NCBI GenBank assembly: GCA_023101725.1
Contig: JALJCO010009044.1
Coordinates: 186,001-250,000, forward strand
Length of the DNA stretch: 64,000 nucleotides
Origin: Atherinomorus stipes
Taxonomy: Eukaryota; Chordata; Actinopteri; Atheriniformes; Atherinidae
Direction of reading: 5' to 3'
In this document: positions 22,376 to 33,475 of the stretch, one piece after another
Numbering within the stretch: position 1 is the first letter of the stretch
Layout of the letters: every line of letters starts with the position of its first letter
Program-made: the position numbers and the translations under genes
Notes under the pieces: model-generated
Databases searched by the model: none
Seen by the model: only the letters and a program-made list of their open reading frames with translations
Told to the model about the DNA's origin: nothing

Positions 22376-22462
22376 TACTTTACTAGCGGACCTAGGAAGA
22401 GTAGCTACCACCATGGTGGAAGCTAATGGGGATCCGAATAAACAATAAACAATAAACTTACA
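22376..22462 (+). mobile_element. LINE 3' tail fragment
   Basis: The segment with GGACCTAGGAAGAGTAGC and ATGGTGGAAGCTAATGGGGA, followed by an (AATAAAC)n tail at 22436-22457, has the form of an L2-like LINE 3' end. It is short and no coding part is left. Confidence 0.45.
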
Positions 22463-22727
22463 GAAATGGAGACTATGGAGACATTTTGGAGTTTCTTCAC
22501 TTCTACGGCCAAACGTTCATCGGTTGGAGTCATCTCTGCTCCTTTATAGGCTAGCCGGTGTTTTAAAAATGGCGCTACCAGTGTTCACATTGTGATAGAC
22601 CAATCACAGCCGTTGCCATCTCCATTGTCCCTTGACGGAGTGACAGACACTTAAAAAATATTTTGTGCAGCCGGAGATGACGGAGAGGGCTCTCTATAAC
22701 CTACGTAGAGCACTTTACAGATGACTA

Positions 22728-22787
22728 TAAATTAGTCTTTAGACGGACTAACATCTTTTCCACAAACACGGATGTGTCTTTCCACAT
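22728..22787 (-). pseudogene. Tc1-like transposase N-terminal stub
   Basis: From an ATG at 22787 the minus strand reads MWKDTSVFVEKMLV, related to the N-terminus of the family at 35431-36115 (MWKDTSMVLEKMLV). After about 20 codons it meets unrelated sequence. It is the other end of the transposase whose C-terminus is at 21229-21468. Confidence 0.6.
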
Positions 22788-22989
22788 GGTTGTTTAGGAA
22801 ATGAGAAGCTACTTACTGCACCAGTTGGGGTTAAATAACTTGTTGCCAGCTGAAAGATAATCACCCATGCGGTAACTATCCAATAGGAGGCTCGTACCTA
22901 TTTGCTTATTTAAATCCAGGTGACTTTTTTTTAATTGGCCAGGCAGTATATTTCATGCCATTATTAGTTGCAGGTGGTCGCCAAAGCTA

Positions 22990-23445
22990 CAGCTAGCGCG
23001 AGACAACTGGATCACTTAGCATGTTATTAAGAACATCTTATTCACCACACAGAGTATTCACTACACTCTGCGAGGTACTCGTCTGCCTCGCAGAGTGCTA
23101 TGTGGCCAACTTCTACAAGGCCGGCACTCTATAGGAGGCTAGAAGAAACGGTTCAAATACCAACTTAAGACAGCTCTTCAGAGGTGCAAAAATCAAACGT
23201 GCAGACCTCAAAGACATGGCAGCTGACTGCAATACCTGGCCGCAGCTATGTTTTGACGGGACCCAAGCACTGGAGGAGGAACGGACAATCAAGAGACAGC
23301 AGTGAAGGCACAGGAGAAATAAATCCATGGCTGCCAGCAGCATTGGTACAATATATAAATGTCCCACCTGTTACAGAACCTGTGGATCCAGGATAGGGCT
23401 TTACAGCCATCAGAAAACTCACCATTGAAGGCAGAAGTGGATGTC
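22990..23445 (+). mobile_element. LINE 3' end, plus strand
   Basis: This is the last part of a non-LTR retrotransposon ORF plus the start of its 3' UTR. The UTR is interrupted at 23449 by a retro-insertion (23450-23643) and resumes at 23659 with TCGAATGCAACAGACAGCC. The clade is not certain; a terminal C2H2-type finger and the G-Q-L-x-x-G-R-x-S-I-G region are seen in several non-LTR clades. Confidence 0.65.
23074..23428 (+). pseudogene. LINE ORF2 C-terminus with zinc-finger motif
   Basis: The plus strand reads RLPRRVLCGQLLQGRHSIGG, then one stop, then KKRFKYQLKTALQRCK. An extra base in an A-run near 23190 shifts the frame, after which it continues RADLKDMAADCNTW and GTQALEEERTIKRQQ, a second stop, and finally KCPTCYRTCGSRIGLYSHQK ending TH before a TGA. 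The C-x2-C-x12-H-x4-H arrangement is a C2H2-type finger at the protein's very end. Two stops and one frameshift make it inactive. A perfect 12-bp inverted repeat (23064-23075 and 23086-23097) lies within the coding region and is probably incidental. Confidence 0.7.
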
Positions 23446-23658
23446 ATCAAGAATATGCAAATTCAATAACATAATTACAAAGAAAGACAAAAACAAATAA
23501 ATAAACATAATATTTGTACATCAAGAGGAGCCTTGTACCCATAAAGCTCTTCTTGGCAAAGGAAATCTGCCTGGCACAGCACAGCAGTCAGATCCCCATT
23601 CAGCTGCTACGATGCAGGACAGAACATGTACAAAGAAAAAAAAAAGTGGATGTCATCA
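23435..23658. repeat. 15-bp target-site duplication around a retro-insertion
   Basis: AAGTGGATGTCATCA occurs at 23435-23449 and again at 23644-23658. Removing the DNA between the copies restores a continuous LINE 3' UTR, so this is a genuine duplication made by target-primed reverse transcription. Confidence 0.85.
23450..23643 (+). mobile_element. 5'-truncated retro-insertion with A-tail
   Basis: The 194-bp insert ends in an A-run (about 23634-23643) and is flanked by a 15-bp duplication. It aligns with the reverse complement of about 17205-17405, sharing ACAAAGAAAGACAAAAA, ATCAAGAGGAGCCTT, CTGGCACAGCACAGCA and CAGATCCCCATTC. It is therefore a short 5'-truncated copy of the GC-rich retroelement at 17185-18136. 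It must be younger than the LINE it entered. Confidence 0.85.
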
Positions 23659-23734
23659 TCGAATGCAACAGACAGCCACAAGCATGGGTGTGTGTGTGTA
23701 TGTGCAGGTGAGTGTTTGTGTTCCTGTACTTGCT

Positions 23735-24000
23735 ACACTGTGAGGACCATTTTGCGTGTTTAACCAGCAAAGTGAGGACATTTTTGCAAAGTGAGGAAAA
23801 ATTTCGGCAGGTCCTCACTAAAAAAGGCAAAGACAAATCCATTTTTTGAGGGTCAAGATTTGGTTTTAGAGTTTACGTTAAGTTGGTTTAGGTTCGGTTA
23901 GGGAAGGGTTAGGTTTAGGAATAGTTGTGGTGGTTAGGGTTAGGGTAAGGGGCTAGGGAATGCATTACGTCAATGAATGTCATCACAAAGATAAAAGTAA
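23735..24000 (+). repeat. GAGGACC/TTAGGG repeat unit, copy 1
   Basis: The unit runs from GTGAGGACCATTTTGCGTGT through GAGGGTCAAGATTTGGTTTT to GGTTAGGGTTAGGGTAAGGG and ends near AATGCATTACGTCAATGAAT. It is matched segment by segment by 24030-24305, which indicates duplication. GT-rich simple sequence flanks each unit. Confidence 0.7.
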
Positions 24001-24004
24001 AGGA

Positions 24005-24029
24005 GTGTGTGTGTGTGTGTGTGTGTGTG
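24005..24029. repeat. (GT)n microsatellite between the two units
   Basis: About twelve GT units separate the two related blocks. Confidence 0.85.
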
Positions 24030-24305
24030 GGTGCGTTTATGGTACATTATGGGGACCATTTTCTGTTTTTCCATCACCGGAGGAGGTTTGCCTTGTGGGG
24101 ACATTTTCCCAGTCCCTACGGGTCCAAACCCCGTTTTGAGGGTCAAGATTAGGTTTTAGAGATTAAGTTACAATTAGGTTTTGATTAGGGTTAGGACAAG
24201 AGTTAGGTTTAGGCAATAAGTCATGGGCGTCAGGTTTAGGGTAAGGGGCTAGGAAATGCATTATGTCAATGGATGTACCCCACGGGGATAGAAAACCAGA
24301 CATGC
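24030..24305 (+). repeat. GAGGACC/TTAGGG repeat unit, copy 2
   Basis: The copy begins with ATGGGGACCATTTTCTGT, keeps TTTTGAGGGTCAAGATTAGG, the TTAGGTTTAGG tract and GGGGCTAGGAAATGCATTAT, and has drifted strongly from copy 1. Another GT-rich array follows at about 24330-24362. The TTAGGG-like motifs are degenerate and internal to the unit, so this is not a telomere remnant. Confidence 0.7.
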
Positions 24306-24365
24306 GTGTCTGTGTCTGCGTCTGTGTGCGTGTGCTTGTGCGTGTGTGTGTGTGGGTGTGTGTGA

Positions 24366-26679
24366 AAAGGGGTGGGGTTGGGGGGAGACGCAGCTTGTGA
24401 AATAAGGAAATAAATTAAAATTGTTGTAAGTAATAGTGAATAAAAAATTTTAAGGACATCATGACATTGATTTTTAACTGTGGTTTGACAGAAATATTAA
24501 AAACAAACAAAAAATTAAACAAGCAAACAAACATAATGGGGCTCCTAAACTAAAATATTGTTGTGCAACACTTGGAGGCAAGTGTTTTCTGTTGAGTTCA
24601 ATAGTACTTCTGCACCTTTAGACAAGTATTTTGGTCCACACTCTTCATGAGCAAGGTGCTCTAATTTTTCTGGGACAGCTTTGTTTGTTTATTTTCTCTT
24701 TTTAAAAACACAATTGAAAATCAGCATTTTATTTTACAAAATTATGATTTAGTAATTTTTCTCAGTTTCTTGTTATTTAAATAACTATTGTGAATTCAGC
24801 CCTTTCTTTAATGGGAGGGTAAATGTTTGAGCACAACTTCATATACTGTATTTGCATCTATGATGTCTTGTGTAAACTTACAAACCCTGACTCTGTCTTT
24901 ATTGCACAGTGTGCACTGGTAGTTGGATTTGTTGAAACATATTTACAGTAGATGGATTGTGTAATCCAACTGGGGATCATAGTATATAGATGTACAGTGG
25001 TATAACTTGCATGTGGGGATAAGACATTACATAGTGAAATATCAGAGGAAAGGTATTGCAAATAATTTGACAAGGTCAGGAATTGAAGACAACTCTACTT
25101 TTTAACACCAATCCTATCTTTTCGCTCTGTCTACTGGGTCAAACTGGCCTCATGAGCGGCCCATATTCTCTAACAGAAACTCATCACAGTGTTAACAGAT
25201 TAGAGTATGTTGGAAATGATTTGCCTTGCAGGCTTCAGAGTAATTTCCCAAATTGCTTAAGAAAAATTAGCTCGCACGTGGGCAAAAAGCAGATGGAACA
25301 GGAACTATCCTTGAGGTTGTGAGCTAATGGTTAATGACAATATTCCACCTTTTAAACACTTTGTCATTATCTCAGTGTCTTGGCAGATCACCACCAACCA
25401 TGTCACGCTTTTTTCTATTACACAGCCTTTAACATTTAACCTACCAGTTATCCATACCTTTTGAGTGACACTAAATCCCAGCTTCCGTATAATTGGCTGG
25501 GCTTTTCATAGGTTGAAGTTCAATTAACTCCAAGGCAACAAAGAATCAGTCCTTTTTCAAGTCTTTGATTAACTTATTTTCAGAAGTTACATGAAAATTA
25601 TTATGTAGAAAGTTCGGAAAATGATCAAAATGATCCTCATATTTATGTCATCTTAATTTGTTTTGGCTTTTACTTATTTTTCAAGGGTTTTGTATTGAGA
25701 GGTTTAGAACTGTGAAAATTGTGAAAATAATACAAAAACCTGAGAGGAGGAAAATCACAAGCTAATTTATAACACAGAACAATTAAGAATTTGCACAAAT
25801 GGCTAGCAGGCTTTTTCCTGGTATGTTGACGTATTTTTTGAGCTGTGATACTTATATTTATTCATTTATTTGTCTGACTGGTCCACAAAACTCTATAGAT
25901 CTGTAGCACAACAAACAATGGCTCAGCCCGCTCATATTTTTAAACAACACCCTCTTTCACTGTGGTACCTGTGGCTGAGTAATTCATTAATCCAAATTGT
26001 TGCGGAACTTTCTTTCCTGACTACTGGCCAATAAAACACGTTAACCTAATGCTCATTGGTTCTTTTATAAACCAGGCTGAACCAATCAGATACTTTTAAC
26101 CCCTTTACTTCTGTGCAAGTGGATGCAGCTGCTTTTCAGAACAGAGATGAGATGCAGAGAAAGTATGTGATTTAAAAAAACAAAACAAAAAATAAAAACA
26201 ATGCTGCCAAATTTCCTAAAATGATAGACAGTCTGACCACAGCGGGGCCCTCATCCCCTGTGGTTGATGATGATAGCAGGAGCTGTGGTAAGCTGCACTG
26301 ATTCCAAATCACTGTAGGTTCTGCTCTGAGTAAAGAAAGCCATTAAACCCAGTAAGTCTGATCCATACGAGCCAGTTCGCAGTGAACATGTTTGATGTTT
26401 ACAGAGTCATGATGACGTGATCAAAACACATCAATAAAACAGCTTTGTGTGTAGTGTAACATGTTGTTATTCATACTGTAGGGGTGACAACGGACCTGAA
26501 AATCCCCCCGTATAGAAATAGAACCATATAGAAAGAACAAATCGATGCCTTTATGTCTTGTCTCCGTCCCTCCCCTCATCATCCCCCACGTGAACCACTC
26601 TGTGCACTGCTCACTCCAAGCAAATAGTTAACGGACTGCTAACTGCTGCTGTGACAAAAAACCAAACCAAAATAACAGA
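24366..26679. other. Unassigned mostly unique sequence
   Basis: No repeat or exon is recognised. The part at 25083-25325 is of more even composition and could be conserved non-coding DNA, but this cannot be judged from one sequence. Confidence 0.35.
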
Positions 26680-26954
26680 TACGGATTAAGTCTTGGAGGC
26701 GTTGGCGTTTGCAGTGTGGACTTTTTACAATGCAGAAGGAGTTGGAGGCGAGTGGATTAAAGCTTTTAGAGACGTGGTTCATCAGCTTTTTACTAAGCTA
26801 ACGAGCTATCCACTTGGCTGTTACCGTTAACCTGTTTGTAAAACATCGGCTCACACGTCCCTGCGCTCTAAAGGCGTGGTTTTGGGTGGTGTGTTTTTTT
26901 TTAAAATGTCGCTTGCTCGAACCGTTTTTCCAACATTGCCAACCCTAGCTTTAA
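26680..26954 (-). mobile_element. TTAA element with TTAAAGCTAGGG end, copy B
   Basis: On the minus strand it starts TTAAAGCTAGGGTTGGCAAT at 26954 and aligns with copy A at 14823-15105. Its TTAA (26951-26954) is shared with the left end of the neighbouring element at 26951-27624. The distal end is not recognised. Confidence 0.6.
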
Positions 26955-27624
26955 AGGTTGAATATGGAATACGGACATAAACAGCGACATCACGTGTGTC
27001 TAGGTTGTAGTTGCAACGGCAGAAAAACAACTCCAGCTGCTGGGATGCCAGGCTCGCTGCCGATACGCAAGTGACCAACAGTCTGCAGCATGTCCAACAA
27101 GTAACGCAGAGGAGTTTATAACTGACAGCTAACGTTAGCCATGTTAGCAAACAAGCTAGCTTACCGATCCAGCAGGAAAGTCGCCATTTCAGTGCTTTTC
27201 TCCGTGGAAAACGTTTATGTGGGTCCATTTAGTGAAGTCTTCACCTAAATTTACTCCAGGTTTTGCTCTTCTCAGGTCACTCCTCCTCAGAAACAGATAA
27301 CAATATCTCCAGGGCTCTGAAGCAGCTGCTTCACTGGTCATCTCTACGGTTTTCCCCTGTACAAGCCTGACTATGACCGAAATATTGTTTCCACACAGAG
27401 ATCGTATTTGGCAACCTGCAATGGCGGCGTGTATTGGCTTATAGACGTAAATAAAATGCCATTATCGAACCCGTAAAAAATTATTCTATAATTATTTTTA
27501 GGCTAAATATAATTTTTCTGGGAAATGTTGTACTTTCATTCTGTACACCCCCAAACGACCTGTGGAGGTATTATTTTTTAAAAAATATAGCTTTTAATAA
27601 AAATGTTCCATATTCAACCTTTAA
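26951..27624. mobile_element. TTAA-bounded MITE-like element
   Basis: The left end is TTAAAGGTTGAATATGGAAT and the right end, on the other strand, TTAAAGGTTGAATATGGAAC: 19 of 20 positions match, with TTAA at both ends. The 674-bp interior is moderately GC-rich and has no recognisable transposase. The very similar ends suggest a relatively recent insertion into the TTAA end of the older element on its left. Confidence 0.8.
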
Positions 27625-30600
27625 TGAGTGACCTGTTTTGGAAATATTCAACATCTCGCTGAGTCCTGCTAGCATAAGTGTTTCACACATAAGCATTTCA
27701 GGTGTCATTAACGGAAACCTTGTGTTGCTGAACTGAGTTGAGGGCAGCTCAACTTTTTCACGAGCTCAGTTTTGTGACTGATTGTTGCTAGACAAAGATG
27801 GACAAAAAACAAATACAAACCTCGATATTTGTCACATCATTTTCCATATTTTCCCCTCGTTTCCACATGAAGTTAAGAGACTACACACCCCAACTCAGCA
27901 TAAAGCTTTAGGAAGTCTCATACAAAGGTTGTGTAGTAACATAGTCTTCACTGGATTGATGGTGATGGGGATGGTAAAATTTTGATTGTTTCTAAGCACA
28001 GATGTGCGATAAATAATTTAAGAATCCATCAGGTACTCAGCTTAGAACATGAGGAGGCAAGAAAAAGGGTTGCAGAAATGTCATATTAGTATAATGTAAT
28101 GTATGTACTGCATATACTCTACACACACATATGCAAGGCTGATTTGTTAATATGTTGGGGAGTCTGCAGAGATAGCTTTTTTGCAGGACGCCTTTTTTTT
28201 TTATCAGAAAACATCTCCCTTTAAGGTGTCTGAGCTCCAACTGTTGTAACAGCCCTGTCATCAGGAGGAAAAGTTTTTGGTTGACCTCTATGTCATATGC
28301 GTTATACCTGGTATCATTGTTTCTCCTGTCAATACTAACCTTAGGCTGATATAATATTTTTCTGATGGTCAAATCAGTGAAAACTGATGAAATCGAGAAT
28401 AAAACAAGTATTATTCATCTTCACTACTTACATCTGTTATATTTAACATAACAGCTCATCATCCACATTGACAGCATGTGTTGCCTTTTTAAAACCCAAC
28501 GTGCAACAAGTAGTGTTGCCAAGACTCAGAATTTGTTTAACAGCCATGATTCAGTGCTTCTGGCACATTTAAATAGTGACCACTTCACAAATGCTCATCT
28601 TTTTCATGTAACTCAGCCATTAAAAAATTATAATGAATAATTCTGTGAACAAATGGTGGTCCCGTGCTTATCTTTAGTTCTTTGTCCAGCTCATCTTTAC
28701 ACATAAATATACATCTGTTTAAGTACATATTGTTCTGCCAATACTTTGGACAAAATGAATAATTGAAAGAACCCCTTGGAAAGATTTCTTCAAAATTTTA
28801 TGTCCTATAACATTGGGTAATTTTTTTAAGTGAATAATCCTGCTGGACAACATGATTAGTATAACTTTAAAACAATTTCACAAAGCTTTCAGTTCTTAGG
28901 CAAGGCAGGTTTCTTTGTATAACATATTTCATGTACAGGATAATTGAAAGTGCTTATTTTATTATAATTGCAGTCATCTGTGTGCATGTTCTCTCACACA
29001 CAGAGTATGGTCTCAGATAGTATACAGGCAAGAAAACATCCCAACATCTGAGCATGAGTTTCCTTAAACTCTGCGAGCATAACTAAACCACATTCACAGG
29101 TAAAGGCCAAAATCTTTGAGGTAGATCATAAATGAGAATAATAAAAAACCTCTGAGTGAAATCAGGGGGTAACTGGAGCTGAGCAGTAGAGAGGAAACCA
29201 CATGTCCATATCTGATGTCCAGATATCATAGTGGTGTGGTTTTTGGGAAGTGATAATATTGCCAAAAGCAGTGGTCCCTATATTTGTTGCTTTATTGCTG
29301 TACTTTCATTAGTCGGAATAAGAGCAAGTATTTCTTTTAATAGCTACTATAATTACATAGTCCTTCTGTACCTTAGGACTATCCTTGTATTATAAGCTGA
29401 TAGACCACATCTGATGGACTTTTTTCTTCCACATTACTTTGCATTTGTTTGCTTGTTTTAACTGAGTTAAACACATTCTTGTTATTCTGGTAATTTTGGC
29501 AAAAAAAAATATTGCAGTGGCTCAAAACTGAGAGCTGAGACAAGTTTGAACTGCATACCATTATATTCCTGAATGACTCAGGCCATTTAACAGTAATTCT
29601 GTCATCACTCACCTTTCATCTTGTGAAATGTACGTTCTTCCTGGCTGAATAAATTCCTGATCCTGTTTGTGCCTGAACACAGCTGATTATCTGATGTCAG
29701 CACTTTGTTTGGGAATATTTCTTAATGCTCTGCTTGCATTTTCCCATTACTTCCACCCGAATATCTTCCAATGAGGTTTTTTTTTTTTTTTTATTCCCCC
29801 CCTCCTTTTTGCTTCCAGTCACAAACTAAGAAGCTCCACTCAGTTTCCAAGTGCCACAGAGTGGCACCCTCCTTGCAAATGAAAATACCTCTCAGGGTAT
29901 GTGCTGGACACTGACCTAATAGCAAGATAGATACATGTCAAGTTTAAACCCACTCACGCACACAAATACATATGCTCCGTTGGCATCCTTTCAGGAGGGG
30001 CATCCTAACTAATGAGGCCTCTTTAGTTTAATGGCAAGTCAATGAGCCATTCATGCCTAAATGTGTGAGAGATTCATGACTTTAAGTTTGCATGGTCTCT
30101 AATATTCAGAAGCCTTCTAAGACCCAAACAATTACCGAATATCTCAGCAGTAGACTAAAGTATGATAATGTTATGGCTTCTAAAAGGGTTTGCCAGAATT
30201 ATGTGATTGCATGATTTAAACTATTTACGATGATGAAACATTTTGCAGGAAAGTCATCGACTGTTCACCTTGAGGTGCTTCAGCTACTGTACTCAATCAT
30301 CTGTATTTAGATTAGAGATCGAGGGCCACAGACTGGCTAGTTTTAAGCTTGATCATCTTCTTTGATTTACACTAATAAGTTTGTTATTCATGCCACAGGG
30401 TGGTTCATGTCATATGGGCAGCAGCACAGACAACTTCTTAAACCTAATGCATATATTCATGAGTTTATGTTGTGTATAATTAAATGAATTGCGCATGTAT
30501 GTGTGTGTATAATACACACTACAGAAAGCTGGGCTCTGATTCAAACCTCCTAGATCAATAATGCATGAACAAATCGTTGTTATTAAAACGGAACAAAGAC

Positions 30601-32238
30601 ACAATCTTTCATACTGCTGGGCTTCCCTTTTATTTCCATAGACTCATCCCGAGATGAGCAGGTTTGTTTGAAACAAACCTGGGGGGGGACACCAAAGATT
30701 GGATCCCTGTTGTGTGCAAGTGGTTTTCCATGGTTTTAATCACTGGTCATCTGTGTTTTGGCTCAACAACTGTCGCCTTGTTTGGTGTGGATGTGCTTGA
30801 TTAGTCTCAGCTTTTAATTCACTAACAAACATCTGGAGGCATCCAGCTATGCTAATCTAATCAAAGCAAGTTATTTTCCAAGCTGGATGAACAAAACTGG
30901 CCTCGAGGTGCGTGATCATGGCCATGGCCTAAGAGCAACGCCAAAAACAGCAGCAACTCCTGTAGCATTGTTAATAAATGTCTATGTCTTCTGTATTTCC
31001 CTCCTCTTTTTGACCTAACTTAAAACACAAAGCACACGTTGCTAAACTTTGCCGTTACCTTTTGTCTTTCAGCGTAATGTACGTTTTCCCACCACCTTCT
31101 GCATTAGCAAGAGGCCTCGTCGTGCAGGTGTAGACTGTACATCTGGATCAACAGCTGAAATTAGTCTTTGCAGTTTGTTTATGTGCTGTTTGTTCAGATG
31201 CTGGCTATTTATGTAACTTATGAATATGGATCAACTTAATAAGGGTAAACTTGTTTTCCACTTCAGTCCCTGCTCATGGATAGCTTTTGACAAACATGCA
31301 ATATTTCAAAAAGTCAGACTCATTTATCAACCTGTCCTTATTTAGATCACACGGAAAAAAAGAGGGAAGGGAGAAACAACAGCATCTCTTCTCCTTTGCC
31401 ACCTGAAAGGGAAATAATGGCTGAATCACATTTGTCTGCTGCATTTTGCATATCAGCTATGAAACTGAGCTCTTCCCGCAACCCTCAGTGAGGACTATTA
31501 GGATGCAATCATTCTAGATTACAAAGAACATCTTTGCCAACCATCACTCACAAAGTCCACTCAATATACCATGCAACTATTAAGAAAGACTTAGAGAGCA
31601 TTAATGAATCCCTGGACAGTTTACTTTAGTGCACTCTCTTAATATTAAAACAACAATCAAAACACTGGAAATTGTGAAGTGGGTGAGAGACACCTTAGCA
31701 AAAGCTTTTTCCCTGTAAAGCCTGTACAGGGCTCAGCTTTCCAGTCAGCTCGGATAAACAAGACATATTTTTTCATGTTCACTCAGTTGGCAAACAGGTT
31801 GCAGTCATGGATGAAGTTGGTTGGGTGGACTGTGAAGCAATTTTTACTTATTAAAATGTTAAGCGCTGAGATGCATGCTTCATCCATCATGAAAAAAGTA
31901 AGTTGAGGGGAAAAAAAAAGTTTATCCTCAAGAAAAAAATTCTCATGGATCCATTAAGATATAAACTTTAGACACGTGTGAGAATTTCATAAAAGACTTT
32001 ACTTCAACCCTTGTCAAAGCAATTCCTTCTGTCTGTCCCTGCGGTTGCACAGCGCGTCTTCACATGCTGGTGTTGTGGTTTGAGAGGGGGCGAAACTTGG
32101 AGACAGATGATGGTCTGCATTGGTGATTGATTGGGAGGAGGTATGACTGTAGATGTACATGATAATGAGGTAATGAAAAATGAAGGGAGCCTTTTTTTCC
32201 TATTAAATTTTCTATCGAGCCTCATTTTTTATCTATTG
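27625..32238. other. 4.6 kb without recognised repeats or genes
   Basis: This is the second-longest repeat-poor part of the window. I see no ends of transposons, only short homopolymers (T18 near 29779-29796, G8 near 30682). A short open segment after an acceptor-like TTTTGTCTTTCAG (31060-31072) is noted among the findings. Even composition at about 29990-30180 and 31490-31620 is compatible with conserved non-coding DNA, but that is speculation. Confidence 0.4.
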
Positions 32239-32324
32239 CAGGCAGGGCTGGTTCTAGCCACTTTGGTGCCCTAGGCGAGATTATGATTTGGTGCCCCCCT
32301 GTCCTGGTGCCTAAGTTTCTAGAT
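32239..32324. mobile_element. DNA-transposon end fragment
   Basis: CAGGGCTGGTTCTAGCC followed by TGGTGCCCTAGGCGAGATTA is the typical start of a fish hAT-like interspersed repeat. It is interrupted or truncated by the MITE that begins at 32325. Confidence 0.4.
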
Positions 32325-32503
32325 CACTGGTGTCCAGCTCCAGTCCTTGACAATCCTGCAGGTTTTTTATGCGTCCTGGCTCCAACACACCTGACTCCAA
32401 CTAATGACAACTTCATAGGCTGTTGGATCCAGTCAGGCGTGTTGAAGCAGAGAAACAGTGAAGACCTGCAGGACAGGGGTACTCAAGGACCAACTGGACA
32501 TCC
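32325..32503. mobile_element. hAT-type palindromic MITE (family of 52081)
   Basis: The left part CACTGGTGTCCAGCTCCAGT and the right part CAAGGACCAACTGGACATCC are imperfect inverted repeats, and the middle carries the family signature CTCCAACACACCTGACTCCA with its complement GTCAGGCGTGTTGAAGCAGAG. Related copies are at 39779, 42446 and 52081. Confidence 0.6.
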
Positions 32504-32858
32504 TGATCAAGATGAACAGACCAGAATGAGCTGCACGTGTGTCTGATGATAAAAAACAACTGCTGCTGCTGTAATAATGACAGAAGTCAGCAGCTGCTTT
32601 TTGGCTGACTGGTGGCTGAATTTGGACACAACAATCCACAGATACACCTGCACTCAGTCTGTTGTCTTTCTACAGTACTTCATGTATAATAGACATTTTT
32701 TAGATAAACTTTATAATTTATATTTACTGTTTTCCATAACCAAGATTAACTGAAACAGTCAGTCATAATTTAGTGATAAAATTAACTAATAATAGTGATG
32801 ACTACATACATACAGTAGCAGTGATGATGAAGCTCCACATCTGCAGCAGCTTCTAGAG
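32504..32858. other. Unassigned sequence
   Basis: I see nothing recognisable here apart from CTG-rich bases near 32560. Confidence 0.35.
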
Positions 32859-32945
32859 CAGGAGTCTGCAACCTGTGGGTCCACAGCTGCAAGTGGCTCT
32901 TTGGACCTTCCACAATGGCTCTCAATAACTTTGACTAAAGATAAT
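32859..32945. mobile_element. hAT terminus (family related to 2383)
   Basis: CAGGAGTCTGCAACCTGTGG followed by AAGTGGCTCTTTGGACCTTC is a well-preserved left end of the same kind of hAT element as at 2383-2845. The right end was not found, so the true length is unknown. Confidence 0.55.
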
Positions 32946-33475
32946 AAAGAACCAGCTAATATTTTAAAATACCGGAATATACATATTGGCATTTTTAATA
33001 ACAGGTTTTAGCAGTTTTTTCTGGCATAATTATGTTGATGTTGTTATGTTTTACCGTCTTTCTCTCAGCTTCTGTGATTAAAATTACATCTGGTTTGTTA
33101 CCGACGGCCGTCTGCCCGACTGCACATGAACTCAGCATCAGTGTAACACTCGGTTCCCTCCTCAGCACCCGCGGTGACTTTTCAAAGGCAATTACCTCGA
33201 ACTGAGCTGAATAGTCCGGTGTCTCCGGTGAGTTTCTGTGGTTTACTGTCATGCTTCTACTGAAGGTAAAAACATGGCAACACGACATGGTAGCCACCAC
33301 CAAGCCGACCCATTCGACGTAGATATGAATGATACGAACGGCAAATTCAGAGCTTACAGGAGCACTTCAGTTTGTTAATGGGAGTGATTACTGATGAATG
33401 GAAAAACACTTTTAAACTAAATAATCAATTTTTGTGAATAGATAACAGGAGAACCTACACAATATCCCTTTAAAG
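32946..33475 (-). mobile_element. Possible TTAA-element half
   Basis: Read on the minus strand from 33475 the sequence starts TTTAAAGGGATATTGTGTAG, which has the form of a TTAA element terminus, and continues through a GC-richer stretch at 33100-33310 containing an open frame (32995-33303, minus). No matching second end was found. The hAT end at 32859 may have disrupted it. Confidence 0.3.

Larger units (their letters stand above)
21220..22947. mobile_element. Tc1-like element whose centre is replaced by other repeats
   Basis: The left end (CTGCCTGGTC followed by an A23 run, 21221-21253) and the right end (GGCCAGGCAG, 22937-22946) are the terminal repeats of a Tc1-like family that also appears at 35384-36285. 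The C-terminal end of its transposase lies at 21250-21468 and the N-terminal end at 22728-22787, both on the minus strand. The roughly 1.26 kb between them is foreign: homopolymer-rich sequence, a complete small mariner-type element, a LINE tail and unassigned DNA. Either several nested insertions with deletion or local rearrangement explains this. Confidence 0.65.

Noticed and set aside
23880..24250. Interstitial telomere from a chromosome fusion
   Set aside because: TTAGGG motifs are few, degenerate and part of a duplicated 270-bp repeat unit, unlike a head-to-tail telomere array.
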